Shown here: positions 1-8,030 of the stretch, piece after piece
Layout of the letters: the number at the start of each line of letters is the position of its first letter
How positions within the stretch are numbered: the stretch's first letter is position 1
Assembly: GCF_000685315.1 (NCBI RefSeq)
Contig: NZ_ARYM01000010.1
Coordinates: 1-64,000, forward strand
DNA: 64,000 nt
Source of the DNA: Hyphomonas polymorpha PS728
GTDB lineage: Bacteria; Pseudomonadota; Alphaproteobacteria; Caulobacterales; Hyphomonadaceae
Direction of reading: 5' to 3'
Program-made: the position numbers and the translations under genes
Notes under the pieces: model-generated
What the model saw: only the letters and a program-made list of their open reading frames with translations
What the model was told of the DNA's origin: nothing
Databases searched by the model: none

Positions 1-20
1 TCCGGCAAACCCGGCGTGGT

Positions 21-299
21 TCAGTTCGAATCCAAACGGTTCTTCAATTGATTGAGTTCGTCATTGGGGTCAGGATCAGTGTTCTGATAGTCGCCAGAAA
101 TATACAACACGTCTAAATCGTGCAGTGGCCGAATCGCCGTAAATCTAGCAAATGATCCGATCTGAATTGTTGACTGTGACCCAAGTACGTCTCTGATCGA
201 ATTGTAGAGATTGGATACTAGCGATCGATCATCTGCTGTTGGCGAAAGACTGTCGCGTGAATAATTGCGTAGCGCTATGTTGAGCTCATTTTTTTTCAT
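21..299 (-). pseudogene. Truncated CD-NTase-like nucleotidyltransferase (N-terminal fragment)
   Basis: The 92-residue product carries a nucleotidyltransferase signature: a GSFARFTAIRP stretch followed by HDLDVLYI. This is the GS...DxD pattern of the pol-beta/CD-NTase superfamily, whose members make cyclic oligonucleotides in CBASS defence or modify RNA. Family members usually have about 300 residues and a third catalytic acidic residue much further on, so this copy stops early and should be inactive. The start overlaps the end of the upstream membrane-protein gene by 14 bp, suggesting translational coupling. GC content is about 45%, far below the neighbouring his genes. GC-rich sequence resumes right after the stop, so the truncation may mark the edge of an insertion. 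It could instead be a frameshifted gene continuing past the window edge. Superfamily call moderately sure; CBASS role is inference. Confidence 0.55.
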
Positions 300-789
300 A
301 TGCTGTTGCCATCATTGCGACGATTAAATCGTTTAACATCCGTCCCCGGAAATTAGAAATGACAACATTTCTTTCGAGCTCTAGCTTCTCAATGGCCTCC
401 TTGGGGATATAGCCATCAACCTGTGGGGCGTATATCAGTAGAGCGGTGCTATCCTTCTTTAGACGGATTATATCGTCTATATGATCTTTCCAGGCAGCCC
501 AATATACAACGAAGACTGATGCAGTTTCAGCGCGACCTAATTCGCTTCGGCTGTTTACGACAACGATATTTTTGGCTTTGAATAGTCGAGAATCCGTTAG
601 AACGTTCTCCAAGGCAGCCAGGTTGGGGCCTGTTGCAAAGATCGCGACCTTTCTGGCATTAAGACCTCGCCCCAATCTGAGAAGAACAGGGATCAAGCCC
701 GAAGCAATTCCAACGACTAAGCCTACTGCCGCTATTATAGCGACGATAGCTGGTACAATTCGGACAAGCGAAACTAGATCGATGCTCAT
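286..789 (-). CDS. Small membrane-anchored alpha/beta-domain protein, possible partner of the nucleotidyltransferase
   Basis: The 167-residue protein has one long hydrophobic segment (about residues 7-36) and then a cytosolic-type domain with alternating predicted strands and helices. Strands appear at KVAIFAT, NIVVVN, SVFVVYWA, ALLIYAP and NVVISNF, the last followed by RGRMLNDLIVAMM. The pattern resembles a Rossmann/TIR/SLOG-like alpha/beta fold, but no family is recognised with certainty. It is the first gene of a two-gene unit with the nucleotidyltransferase fragment. Small membrane proteins are frequent effectors beside CD-NTases, so a defence role is possible but unproven. Base composition is low GC like its partner and unlike the rest of the window, pointing to recent acquisition. 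Confidence 0.6.
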   Translation of the reverse strand: MSIDLVSLVRIVPAIVAIIAAVGLVVGIASGLIPVLLRLGRGLNARKVAIFATGPNLAALENVLTDSRLFKAKNIVVVNSRSELGRAETASVFVVYWAAWKDHIDDIIRLKKDSTALLIYAPQVDGYIPKEAIEKLELERNVVISNFRGRMLNDLIVAMMATAYEKK

Positions 790-864
790 TCAATCTCCGA
801 TTCCAAGGCAACCAACTGCCTGAAATCAAAAATAGAATGCCGATTCTGTAGTTTTGGAAAGAGC

Positions 865-1590
865 CTAGCCCGCCACCCCAATCGCCTCACTCGCCACAAT
901 ATCCCCGTCATAGAGCGCGCGGCCCAGGATTGTGCCGGCGATGGGGGCGCCGCTGGCCTTCAGGGCACGGATGTCGTCTACGCTTTTGACGCCGCCCGAC
1001 GCGATGACGGGGATGGAGACAGTGTTGGCCAGGTCTGCCGTGAACGGAACATTGACGCCGGTTTTGAGGCCGTCGCGGCCGATGTCTGTCGCCACGATGG
1101 CGGCGACGCCGCAGCCTTCGAAAGCCTTGGCGAGCTCTGTGGCGCGCATGTCGCTGGTTTCGGCCCAGCCTTCCACGGCGACCATGCCGTCCTTCGCGTC
1201 GATGCCCACCACGATGCGGCCGGGCAGGGCGCGGGCAGCGTCTTTCACCAGTTGAGGATCGCGCAGGGCAATCGTGCCGAGGATGACGCGGGAGATGCCG
1301 GCCTCCAGCCAGGCATCAATCTGGGCGCGCGTGCGGATGCCGCCGCCGAGCTGAACCGGGGCGGGGGTGGATTTGAGGATGCTTTCCACGGCGGCCTTGT
1401 TCACCGGTTCGCCGGCGAAGGCGCCGTTCAGGTCCACCACATGCAGATGGGTGAAGCCCATCTCGTGGAAGGCGCGGGCCTGGGCGCCGGGATCGGTGTT
1501 GAACACGGTGGCTGCGTCCATCTCCCCGCGCAGCAGGCGCACGCAGGCGCCGTCTTTCAGGTCAATGGCGGGGTAGAGGGTGAAGGTCAT
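865..1590 (-). CDS. hisA: 1-(5-phosphoribosyl)-5-[(5-phosphoribosylamino)methylideneamino]imidazole-4-carboxamide isomerase HisA
   Basis: HisA catalyses the fourth step of histidine biosynthesis, an Amadori rearrangement of ProFAR to PRFAR, in the cytoplasm. The 241-residue (beta/alpha)8 barrel is full length. It shows AIDLKDG with the catalytic Asp10, the second catalytic Asp131 in GIDAKDG, and the phosphate-binding motifs [15 protein letters not shown] and IASGGV. Thr168 aligns with the conserved active-site threonine. It lies downstream of hisH on the same strand, separated by a repeat element. In most alphaproteobacteria hisF follows hisA directly; here the next genes are a low-GC foreign pair, so hisF must be elsewhere or beyond the window. 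Confidence 0.97.
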   Translation of the reverse strand: MTFTLYPAIDLKDGACVRLLRGEMDAATVFNTDPGAQARAFHEMGFTHLHVVDLNGAFAGEPVNKAAVESILKSTPAPVQLGGGIRTRAQIDAWLEAGISRVILGTIALRDPQLVKDAARALPGRIVVGIDAKDGMVAVEGWAETSDMRATELAKAFEGCGVAAIVATDIGRDGLKTGVNVPFTADLANTVSIPVIASGGVKSVDDIRALKASGAPIAGTILGRALYDGDIVASEAIGVAG

Positions 1591-1610
1591 GGTGTCGTCT
1601 TTTGTTTGAA

Positions 1611-1723
1611 CCCCTCTCCCTCGGGAGAGGGGCAGGGGTGAGGGGGTGGTACAGTCTGGCCGGGGGCGGCGGGGAGGTGTTGCGCTCCCTCACCCCCAAC
1701 CCCCTCTCCCAGGGGAGAGGGGG
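1611..1723. repeat. GC-rich inverted-repeat element between hisH and hisA
   Basis: Two arms of about 34 bp face each other. The left arm (1611-1644) contains a CCCTCTCCC...GGGAGAGGG dyad followed by GGGTGAGGG. The right arm (1687-1723) is nearly its reverse complement, with CCCTCACCC followed by CCCTCTCCC and GGGAGAGGG. About 40 bp separate the arms. The organisation fits a REP/BIME-like or small MITE-type repeat; motifs of this CTCTCCC/GGGTGAGGG type recur between genes in many proteobacteria. On RNA it would form strong hairpins between hisH and hisA. Confidence 0.75.
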
Positions 1724-1731
1724 CTAGAAGG

Positions 1732-2364
1732 TCAAGGGGTCCACTCCAGGAAGTTGGCGAGCAGGGTGAGGCCGAGGCGCTGGCTTTTTTCGGGGTGGAA
1801 TTGCGTGCCGAAGAGGTTGTCGCGGGCGATGGCGGCGGCCAGCGGAGCGCCATAATCGGTCCAGGCGGAAACCTCGCCCTGGTCTTCCGGGCGGAAGGCG
1901 TAGGAATGGGTGAAATAGGCGTGGGGCTTGTCGCCGAGGCCCGCCAGAACGGGATGGGGCGCGGGGATCATCAGCTCGTTCCAGCCGACATGTGGCACGG
2001 GCAGGCCGGGGGCAGGGACGAGCGCTTCGACGATGCCATGCACCCAGCCAAGGCCGGGGGTTTCGCCGTCTTCCAGCCCGATGTCTGCCATCAGCTGCAT
2101 GCCCACGCAGATGCCCAGGAAAGGCCGGCCCTTGCGCAGCACGGCCTCTTCGAGGGCGTCGACCATGCCGGGAATGGCGCGCAGGGCGCCGGCGCAGTCG
2201 GCAAAGTGGCCCACGCCCGGCAGCACGATGCGCCCGGCCGCGAGGATGTCTTCAGGGCGCGCGGTGACGTGGATGGCGGCGGCGTCCCCTGCCGCGGCGG
2301 CGAGGGCGCGCGCGCAGGAATGCAGGTTGCCGGAACCGTAATCGATGAGGGCCACGCGGGTCAT
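1732..2364 (-). CDS. hisH: Imidazole glycerol phosphate synthase, glutamine amidotransferase subunit HisH
   Basis: HisH hydrolyses glutamine and passes ammonia to HisF, which makes imidazole glycerol phosphate and AICAR. The 210-residue class I amidotransferase begins RVALIDYGSGNLHS, carries the nucleophile Cys in FLGICVGMQ, and has the His-Glu pair in GTQFHPEKSQ. I chose the ATG that starts MTRVALIDYG; a longer TTG-initiated frame only adds an unconserved leader. hisA follows on the same strand, but its partner hisF is not in the window. Upstream, where hisB would normally abut, lie a carotenoid oxygenase and a TetR gene. Confidence 0.96.
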   Translation of the reverse strand: MTRVALIDYGSGNLHSCARALAAAAGDAAAIHVTARPEDILAAGRIVLPGVGHFADCAGALRAIPGMVDALEEAVLRKGRPFLGICVGMQLMADIGLEDGETPGLGWVHGIVEALVPAPGLPVPHVGWNELMIPAPHPVLAGLGDKPHAYFTHSYAFRPEDQGEVSAWTDYGAPLAAAIARDNLFGTQFHPEKSQRLGLTLLANFLEWTP

Positions 2365-2434
2365 GGCCGCGCTCTTAGCGGGGGCGCGGGGCCATGGCAA
2401 TCAAGCGCGTTTGCGACACAGGCGCCGGGCCCTG

Positions 2435-3877
2435 TCAGCCGAGCGGCACCCAGTTGCCATGGAAGCCGGGCGGAATCCGGTGGGGCAGGGCGATGCTGGC
2501 CACCGGCGGGCCGGTGAAATCCTGCGCATTGAGGATCACGAGGCCGGTGGTGTCGGAGGCTGTGTCGATGACATAGCCGATCAGCCAGCCTTCATCCTCG
2601 GCGGCGGTTTCATGGGCCGGCACGAAGACAAACTCGCCGGGCATGCGGCCGGGGCCGAAATCGTGCACCTGGCGCGTGCCGGCGCCGAGGTCATGCTTGA
2701 AGAGGCGCGGGTCGCCCAGGAAGCTCGGGTCTCCCTGCGCGGGCAGGGCCACGGTGTAGGCATAGCGGTAGGGTTGGCCGATGCGGCGTTCGTCCGGACG
2801 CGGAAATTCCTGTGGGGCGTCGTCGATGATGCGGCGGGTCACGGCGCGGGCGGCGGGGTCTATCTCCAGGCTCTCGAAGGCGCAGATGCTGCCATTGGGG
2901 CCCGTGTTTCCGTCCACGAACATGTCCTGATGCACGCAGGCATCCATGATCACCTTGCCGTCTTCGGTTTCATAGGCATTGGCGGGGTGGAAGATGTAGC
3001 AGGGCTCGACATCGCACCAGAGGATGTCGCTGCCCTTGCCCTCACGGGGGAGGAGGCCGATGCGGGCGGTGTGTTTCGGGTTCCAGCGATAGGGGAAGGA
3101 TGCCCCGCCGATCAGCGCGGCCATGGAGAAGGTGACGGGCAGATCCATCACGATCACATAGTTGCGGGTGATCATGCAGTCATGGATGGAGGGGCCGTTC
3201 TGCACGGCGATGGGCTCGTGGCGGCGCACGGCGCCCTCGGCGGTGATCACGGTGTGCCAGATGGTGGTCTGGTTCTGGCCGGTATAGCAGATGGCGTGGG
3301 TCTCGCCGGTCAGCGGATCAAGGTGGGGGTGCGCGGTATAGCCCTGGCGCAGGAGGCCGCCGAAATCGCTGCGGGCGCGGGTTTCCAGCGTATCGGAAAC
3401 TTCCACCGGCAGGCCGCCCGCCTCGACCAACGCCCATATACGCCCGGCCATGGCGACAACATTCGTGTTCGGACTTTCCGACCCCGCCGGAGTGCGCGGG
3501 CCGGGGGCGGGGGGCTCGCCCAGGGCCTGGCTGATCTGCGGCGAGCGGACCCAGCGGTTGCGATACCAGAGCGCCTTGCCGCCCTCCAGGCGCACACCAT
3601 GCAGCATCCCGTCGCCGACGAACCAGTGATGGGTGGCGGGGTTGGGCGGGCTGAAGGGGTTGGGGCCGTTGCGCAGGTAGAGACCATTCAGCGCAGGCGG
3701 GATGGTGCCGGTCACTTTCAGGTCCGTCAGGGTGTATTCAGCTTCCATCGGCTGATGGATGCCGGTGAGGTAAGGATTGGGCGCGCTGGACTTGCGGTGC
3801 GCGCGGTTGAAGCCCGCCACACCCATGATGCCTTTGGTAACAACGCTGCGAATGGCAGTTTCGACGGGGCTGGGCAT
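2435..3877 (-). CDS. Carotenoid oxygenase (RPE65/lignostilbene dioxygenase family)
   Basis: This is a non-haem Fe(II) dioxygenase expected to cleave a carotenoid, apocarotenoid or stilbene double bond. The 480-residue product has the four iron-ligand histidine contexts of the family: about His183 (TAHPHLDP), His232 (SIHDCM), His297 (IFHPANAYE) and His473 (GFHGNW). Typical RNGPNP and HHWFVGDGMLHG motifs also occur. No signal peptide is evident. The start was set at MPSPVE, preceded by an AAAGGA ribosome-binding site; a longer frame reaches into the divergent regulator. It is transcribed away from a TetR gene 60 bp upstream, which probably controls it. The substrate cannot be told from sequence. 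Confidence 0.9.
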   Translation of the reverse strand: MPSPVETAIRSVVTKGIMGVAGFNRAHRKSSAPNPYLTGIHQPMEAEYTLTDLKVTGTIPPALNGLYLRNGPNPFSPPNPATHHWFVGDGMLHGVRLEGGKALWYRNRWVRSPQISQALGEPPAPGPRTPAGSESPNTNVVAMAGRIWALVEAGGLPVEVSDTLETRARSDFGGLLRQGYTAHPHLDPLTGETHAICYTGQNQTTIWHTVITAEGAVRRHEPIAVQNGPSIHDCMITRNYVIVMDLPVTFSMAALIGGASFPYRWNPKHTARIGLLPREGKGSDILWCDVEPCYIFHPANAYETEDGKVIMDACVHQDMFVDGNTGPNGSICAFESLEIDPAARAVTRRIIDDAPQEFPRPDERRIGQPYRYAYTVALPAQGDPSFLGDPRLFKHDLGAGTRQVHDFGPGRMPGEFVFVPAHETAAEDEGWLIGYVIDTASDTTGLVILNAQDFTGPPVASIALPHRIPPGFHGNWVPLG

Positions 3878-3920
3878 GGTGGGGTCCTTTGAAGCAGCCA
3901 GGTTGCGGAGGATGAGAACA

Positions 3921-3956
3921 ATGTTTACGGTGATAACATGATCGAGAATGATAACA
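3921..3956. promoter_or_regulatory. Candidate TetR operator between the carotenoid oxygenase and TetR genes
   Basis: The divergent gap contains an imperfect 19-bp palindrome, ATGTTTACGGTGATAACAT, with 6 of 9 pairs matched. A second copy of its TGATAACA half lies at 3949-3956, 18 bp downstream. The sites overlap the possible regulator starts, as expected for an autoregulatory TetR operator also covering the oxygenase promoter. Inference from position and symmetry only. Confidence 0.4.
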
Positions 3957-4546
3957 CTGTCAACATGGGCGGGGAGAAAAACCGCTATCATCATGGCGAC
4001 CTGCGCGCGGCTTTGATCGCGGAGGGGCTGAAGCTCATCGGCTCAGGCCCGGCAGAGACGCTGAGCCTGCGAGAGATTGCGCGCAATGCCGGGGTGTCGG
4101 CCACGGCGGTCTACCGCCACTTTCCGGACAAGGCGGCGCTGCTCAGCGCGCTGTGCACCGAAGGTCACGCCATGATGGCGGCTGCTTTTGAGAAGGCCAT
4201 GGCGGGGAAGGGGGACCGTATGGCCGCCTTCATCTCCATGGGCCGGGCCTATGTTCAGTTTGCCCTCGCTCATCCGGCGCTGTTCCGGCTGATGATGGCG
4301 CAGCCGGGCGCAGGCCCTGCCCACGCGCCGCAGCCCTGCGCCGAAGACAGGCCGGAGGATGGCATGACCCTGCTGGTGCGGGCGCTGGATGATCTCTATG
4401 GGCGGGATATGCCTGCCGGGCTGCGGGAGGCGCGGCGGCTGAAATCCTGGGCGCTGGTGCATGGCCTCGCCATGCTGATGCTGGACGGGCAGGTGCCCGC
4501 CGAGCCGGCACTGATCGATGCGGTGATCGACGCCCACGCCATTTAG
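3938..4546 (+). CDS. TetR/AcrR-family transcriptional regulator
   Basis: The 202-residue protein has an N-terminal TetR-type helix-turn-helix: YHHGDLRAALI leads in, and SLREIARNAGVSATAVYRHF is the DNA-binding motif (residues 43-62). A variable helical ligand-binding domain follows, similar to the TetR_C_33 (WHG-type) group with FALAHPALFRLMM. It probably represses the divergent carotenoid oxygenase in response to a ligand. The start is uncertain: ATGs at 3938 and 3965 both lack a good ribosome-binding site, and the first lies inside the putative operator. The second would give a 193-residue protein. Together with the oxygenase it separates hisB from hisH. Confidence 0.9.
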   Translation: MIENDNTVNMGGEKNRYHHGDLRAALIAEGLKLIGSGPAETLSLREIARNAGVSATAVYRHFPDKAALLSALCTEGHAMMAAAFEKAMAGKGDRMAAFISMGRAYVQFALAHPALFRLMMAQPGAGPAHAPQPCAEDRPEDGMTLLVRALDDLYGRDMPAGLREARRLKSWALVHGLAMLMLDGQVPAEPALIDAVIDAHAI

Positions 4547-4565
4547 GCGCGGGCTTTGGGCCGGA

Positions 4566-5162
4566 TCAGAGGCTGCCCTTGGTGCTGGCAGGCTTGCCGC
4601 CGAGGCGCGGGTCTACGGTGATGGCCGTGCGCAGGGCGCGGGCGGTGGCCTTGAAACAGCTTTCGGCGATGTGGTGGTTGTTCTCGCCATAGATGTTCTC
4701 GACATGCAGGCACATGCCGCCATTGCCCGCGAGGGCATGGAAGAACTCCTTGAAGAGTTCGGTGTCCATCTCGCCGATCTTGTCGCGGCGGAATTCCACT
4801 TTCCAGATCAGATAGGGGCGCTTGCAAAGGTCGATGGAGGCGCGGGTCAGCGTTTCGTCCATCGGGATATAGGCATGGCCAAAGCGCGTGATGCCGCCAA
4901 AATCGCCCAGCGCCTGGGCAATCGCCTGGCCGATCACGATGCCGGTATCTTCGACCGAATGGTGGAAGTCGATATGGGTGTCGCCCTTGCAGCTCACTTT
5001 CAGGTCGATCAGCGAATGGCGGGCCAGACTGTCCAGCATGTGATCGAAAAAGCCGATTCCCGTCTCAATGTCGGCTTTGCCGGTGCCATCCAGGTTAACG
5101 GAAACCAAGATTTCGGTTTCCTTTGTCTTGCGGGTGACGTCTGCGGTGCGGTTCTTTGTCAT
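4566..5162 (-). CDS. hisB: Imidazoleglycerol-phosphate dehydratase HisB
   Basis: HisB dehydrates imidazole glycerol phosphate to imidazole acetol phosphate using two Mn(II) ions. The 198-residue monofunctional enzyme has both halves of the duplicated fold with the metal-binding signatures [23 protein letters not shown] and [14 protein letters not shown]. There is no fused phosphatase domain, unlike the enterobacterial enzyme. It is the most upstream his gene here and points toward hisH-hisA, but the carotenoid oxygenase/TetR pair lies between them. It diverges from the GGDEF/EAL gene across about 107 bp. Confidence 0.97.
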   Translation of the reverse strand: MTKNRTADVTRKTKETEILVSVNLDGTGKADIETGIGFFDHMLDSLARHSLIDLKVSCKGDTHIDFHHSVEDTGIVIGQAIAQALGDFGGITRFGHAYIPMDETLTRASIDLCKRPYLIWKVEFRRDKIGEMDTELFKEFFHALAGNGGMCLHVENIYGENNHHIAESCFKATARALRTAITVDPRLGGKPASTKGSL

Positions 5163-5269
5163 GAGAGGCCATATAAACTGCCGGAGGCGCTACAGCTAGC
5201 GCATCTGTGTTCACGGATTCCTAAACATCTATAGGGCAGTTTCTGCGGGAATTACTTAGTTGGGCACCC

Positions 5270-7057
5270 GTGGTGGGCAATGGATTGAAACAGGGAAGCC
5301 TTATCGGCCGTCTGACCGGCAGCCTCACCATTCCGGCATTTGCCGGGATCTCCGGCGGGCTTTTATCAATTTTCCTGTTTGCCCTGATCGTTGCCGCCGA
5401 GGTGATTTTCCGCACCAACAGCCAGAATGCGCCGATCGGGTTTTCCGTTCCCCTGCCGGTGATCGTGGGCATGTTGCTGTTCACGATCATCACCTCCGCC
5501 ACCGTCTGCTACCTGCTGGCGCGCCCGCTGCAGGACGTGTTCCTGCGCTTTACCACTTACATGATGTCGACCCGCGGGGACGTGGACGCGGACCTTTACT
5601 CCCTGCAGTTTCCGGAGCTGCGGCGCCTGCGCGTGGCCACCACGCGCACCGTGCGAAAGCTGAAACGGGAGAATGATCACCTCCGCAAGATCGCCTATCG
5701 TGACAGCCGCACCGGCCTGCCCAATGCCATTGCTGCCGAGAAGCGCATCTTCGAGATCCTTCCCAGCGCCAGCTTTGAGCGCCCCGCCGCCTTTATCCTG
5801 CTCGACATCGACCGGTTTGCGCATCTGGTTGAGCAGGTGGGGGCAGGGCATGGCGACATGATGATCCATGCCGCCGCCCAGCGGATTTCAAAAGCGCTGA
5901 GCGATGTGCCCGACCCCTCGGCCTCGGCGCTGCGGGGCTCCATGCTGGCGGCATTGACGGCGGATCAGTTCACCCTGTTCATGCCGAACGCCGGCAGCCG
6001 GGAACATGTGATCGCGATCGCCCGGGCTATCCGGAATGCTTTCAACGAGCCGTTCACCATCCTTGGCCGGCCAGTGACGATGTCGCTGTCGGGCGGCATC
6101 GTGATGGCGCCGGAAGACGCCGATTCGCCGCAGAAGCTGATGCAGAATGCCAAGCTGGCATTGCGCCTTGTACGGAACGAATCCCAGTCCGGCTTCCGCT
6201 TCTTCACCCCGCGTCTGACGCGCATCGTGCAGGGGCGTTACCGGTTTGAGGCAGAGCTGCGCGACGCGGTGGAGAACCGCGAGTTCAAGGCCGTGTTCCA
6301 GCCGAAGATCGATTTTGCCACGGGCCGTATCGTCGGCGCCGAGGCGCTGGCGCGCTGGCGCCGCTCCAACGGCAAGCTGATCTCACCAGCGGCGTTTATT
6401 CCGGTGGCGGAGGAAGCTGGCCTGATTGAGGAGATAGGCAAGCAGATCCTGGAAGCGGCCTGTGAGGCTGCGCGCACCTGGGAACTTGAAGGCCATGACG
6501 TGACTGTTGCCGTCAACGTCTCCCCCAGCCAGTTCCAGCGCAATGATCTGACCGAAACGGTGATGGGCGCTCTGCGCCGCTCCGGCCTTCATCCGCGCCG
6601 GCTGGAGCTGGAGATCACCGAAAGCATGGCGGTGTCGGATCCGGGGCGCGTGGCCGAGTTCATCTCGCCGCTGCGGGCGATGGGCACCAAGCTTGCCATC
6701 GACGATTTCGGAACGGGCCATTCAAACCTTGCGACCCTCACCCAGCGGCCCTTCGATGTATTCAAGATCGACCGGCAGTTTGTCTCTGCGCTGGAGACAG
6801 ATCGTCAGGCCCCGGCCATTGTCGAGATGATCCTCGCCATGGCCGAAACCCTTGGCCTGAAGACGGTTGCCGAAGGGGTGGAGACCACCAAGCAGGCAGA
6901 TTTCCTGCGCCGCCGGGGATGCACCATGGCGCAGGGTTTTCTTTACAGCCCCGGCTTGCCGGATCAGGCGTTCCTGGAACTTCTGCGCGCGTGGAGACCG
7001 CTCGGCGCCAATGATGAGACCGGAAGTCCGGAAGCCTATCAGGCCCCGCGCCGGTAA
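5270..7057 (+). CDS. Membrane-bound degenerate GGDEF / EAL-domain protein (c-di-GMP phosphodiesterase)
   Basis: Two transmembrane helices (about residues 25-48 and 62-84) precede a GGDEF domain (about 140-315) and an EAL domain (about 325-575). The GGDEF signature is replaced by LTADQF near residue 230, so cyclase activity should be lost. The EAL side keeps AEALARW, NVSPSQ, ELEITES, DDFGTGHSNL, KIDRQFV and AEGVETT, so c-di-GMP hydrolysis is expected, possibly modulated by GTP binding to the dead GGDEF domain. The start is a GTG without a strong ribosome-binding site. The 3' end overlaps the convergent acetyltransferase gene by 19 bp. It probably tunes motility, adhesion or stalk/prostheca behaviour, but the window gives no target. 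Confidence 0.92.
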   Translation: MVGNGLKQGSLIGRLTGSLTIPAFAGISGGLLSIFLFALIVAAEVIFRTNSQNAPIGFSVPLPVIVGMLLFTIITSATVCYLLARPLQDVFLRFTTYMMSTRGDVDADLYSLQFPELRRLRVATTRTVRKLKRENDHLRKIAYRDSRTGLPNAIAAEKRIFEILPSASFERPAAFILLDIDRFAHLVEQVGAGHGDMMIHAAAQRISKALSDVPDPSASALRGSMLAALTADQFTLFMPNAGSREHVIAIARAIRNAFNEPFTILGRPVTMSLSGGIVMAPEDADSPQKLMQNAKLALRLVRNESQSGFRFFTPRLTRIVQGRYRFEAELRDAVENREFKAVFQPKIDFATGRIVGAEALARWRRSNGKLISPAAFIPVAEEAGLIEEIGKQILEAACEAARTWELEGHDVTVAVNVSPSQFQRNDLTETVMGALRRSGLHPRRLELEITESMAVSDPGRVAEFISPLRAMGTKLAIDDFGTGHSNLATLTQRPFDVFKIDRQFVSALETDRQAPAIVEMILAMAETLGLKTVAEGVETTKQADFLRRRGCTMAQGFLYSPGLPDQAFLELLRAWRPLGANDETGSPEAYQAPRR

Positions 7058-7557
7058 GTGTAGACGGGCACGCCGCCCAGCAGTGTTTCGCCGGTATGAC
7101 TGTAGCCGAGCTTTTCGGCGACGCGCCGTGATCCGGAATTTTCCGGCTCGATCACGCAGCAGCTGCTGGCGAACTCTGTTCCATCCAGCCAGTCATGGAT
7201 CGCGCGCACGGCTTCTGTGCCATAGCCCTTGCCCCAGGCCTGTGGGCCAAAGGCCCAGCCCGCTTCGGGGCCCCAGATCAGCTCCTTGGGCAGGCCCCTT
7301 TCGAAGTCAGCAAAGCCGGCTTCGCCGAGATAGGCGCCGTTCGCTTTGTCGGTGACCACCCAATAGCCGAACCCCTTCATTTCCCAGAGGCCGATGCCGC
7401 GCAAAAGGCCAAACCAGGCATCCTGGCGCGAGCGCGGTTTGCCGCCGATGAAACGGGTGACTTCATCAGAGCCCCACATGGCCGCTGACGCGTCAATGTC
7501 TCGGGGTTCGGCGGCCCGCAGAACCAGGCGTTCGGTTTCCAGAACCGGCGCCTTCAC
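7039..7557 (-). CDS. GNAT-family N-acetyltransferase (RimJ/RimL-like)
   Basis: The 172-residue protein begins with VLETERLVLRAAEPRDID, the classic opening of RimJ/RimL-type acetyltransferases. It contains the acetyl-CoA-binding AWGKGYGTEAVRAI (motif A) and IEPENSGSRRVAEKLGY (motif B). It should transfer an acetyl group from acetyl-CoA to an amine, possibly a protein N-terminus or small molecule. The start is a GTG that overlaps the stop of the upstream NTF2-like gene by 4 bp, so the two are translationally coupled. The substrate is unknown. Confidence 0.9.
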   Translation of the reverse strand: MKAPVLETERLVLRAAEPRDIDASAAMWGSDEVTRFIGGKPRSRQDAWFGLLRGIGLWEMKGFGYWVVTDKANGAYLGEAGFADFERGLPKELIWGPEAGWAFGPQAWGKGYGTEAVRAIHDWLDGTEFASSCCVIEPENSGSRRVAEKLGYSHTGETLLGGVPVYTYRRGA

Positions 7558-7982
7558 GCACCAGCCTTCATTTTCGCCAGCATCGCGCCCATGGCGGCGT
7601 GAACCGTCTGGATGGCTTTCAGGGGACGGACCATCACCTTGAAATCCGTGATCTGACCATCCGCGTTCCATTCCATCATGTCCACGCCGTTGACGAGGAT
7701 GCCGTCCATCATCGTCTCGAATTCCAGAACGGCGCGGTCGCCGCAATCGAATACGCGGGTGTAGCGGAAATCGTCATTGCCGAGCGTCTCACCGGCAGCC
7801 AGCAGATAGGCCATGGTGATTGCCTTGCCTTCCTGCGGGGTGTGAACGACGGGGCTCTTGAACACGACGTTTTCGGCGAGGATAGCGGACAGGCCCTCGG
7901 CGGAGTGGTCACGGGTCATCCAGTCGAACCAGGCCTGCAGGTTCGGGCTGTGCCCGGTTTCGGGGATCAGATGCTTTGCCAT
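7554..7982 (-). CDS. Nuclear transport factor 2 / SnoaL-like protein
   Basis: This 142-residue protein matches the small alpha+beta-barrel NTF2/SnoaL layout. An N-terminal helix (LQAWFDWM) and LSAILAENVVFKSPVVH are followed by the strands RAVLEFETMMDGILVNGVDMMEWNADGQITDFKVMVRP. In related polyketide-cyclase and ketosteroid-isomerase proteins this fold binds a hydrophobic ligand, but no catalytic residue can be assigned. It is the first gene of a two-gene unit with the acetyltransferase, and the ATG has an upstream AAGGAAA-type ribosome-binding site. Confidence 0.75.
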   Translation of the reverse strand: MAKHLIPETGHSPNLQAWFDWMTRDHSAEGLSAILAENVVFKSPVVHTPQEGKAITMAYLLAAGETLGNDDFRYTRVFDCGDRAVLEFETMMDGILVNGVDMMEWNADGQITDFKVMVRPLKAIQTVHAAMGAMLAKMKAGA

Positions 7983-8030
7983 GGGGTTTCCTTGAAAAGA
8001 GGAGGGCGATGAGCGCAGGCGGGGGAGGGG

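Noticed and set aside
21-50. tRNA T-loop-like GTTCGAATCC similarity suggesting an attachment site
   Set aside because: Only a short match; no acceptor, D or anticodon arms can be folded around it.
324-336. TTAA...TTAA resembling a CtrA site
   Set aside because: The spacing is 5 bp rather than 7 and it lies inside a coding region of foreign composition.
2345-3892. Long plus-strand open frame opposite the carotenoid oxygenase
   Set aside because: It is the shadow of a clear family member on the other strand; its translation is rich in Gly/Ala/His/Gln with no recognised motif.
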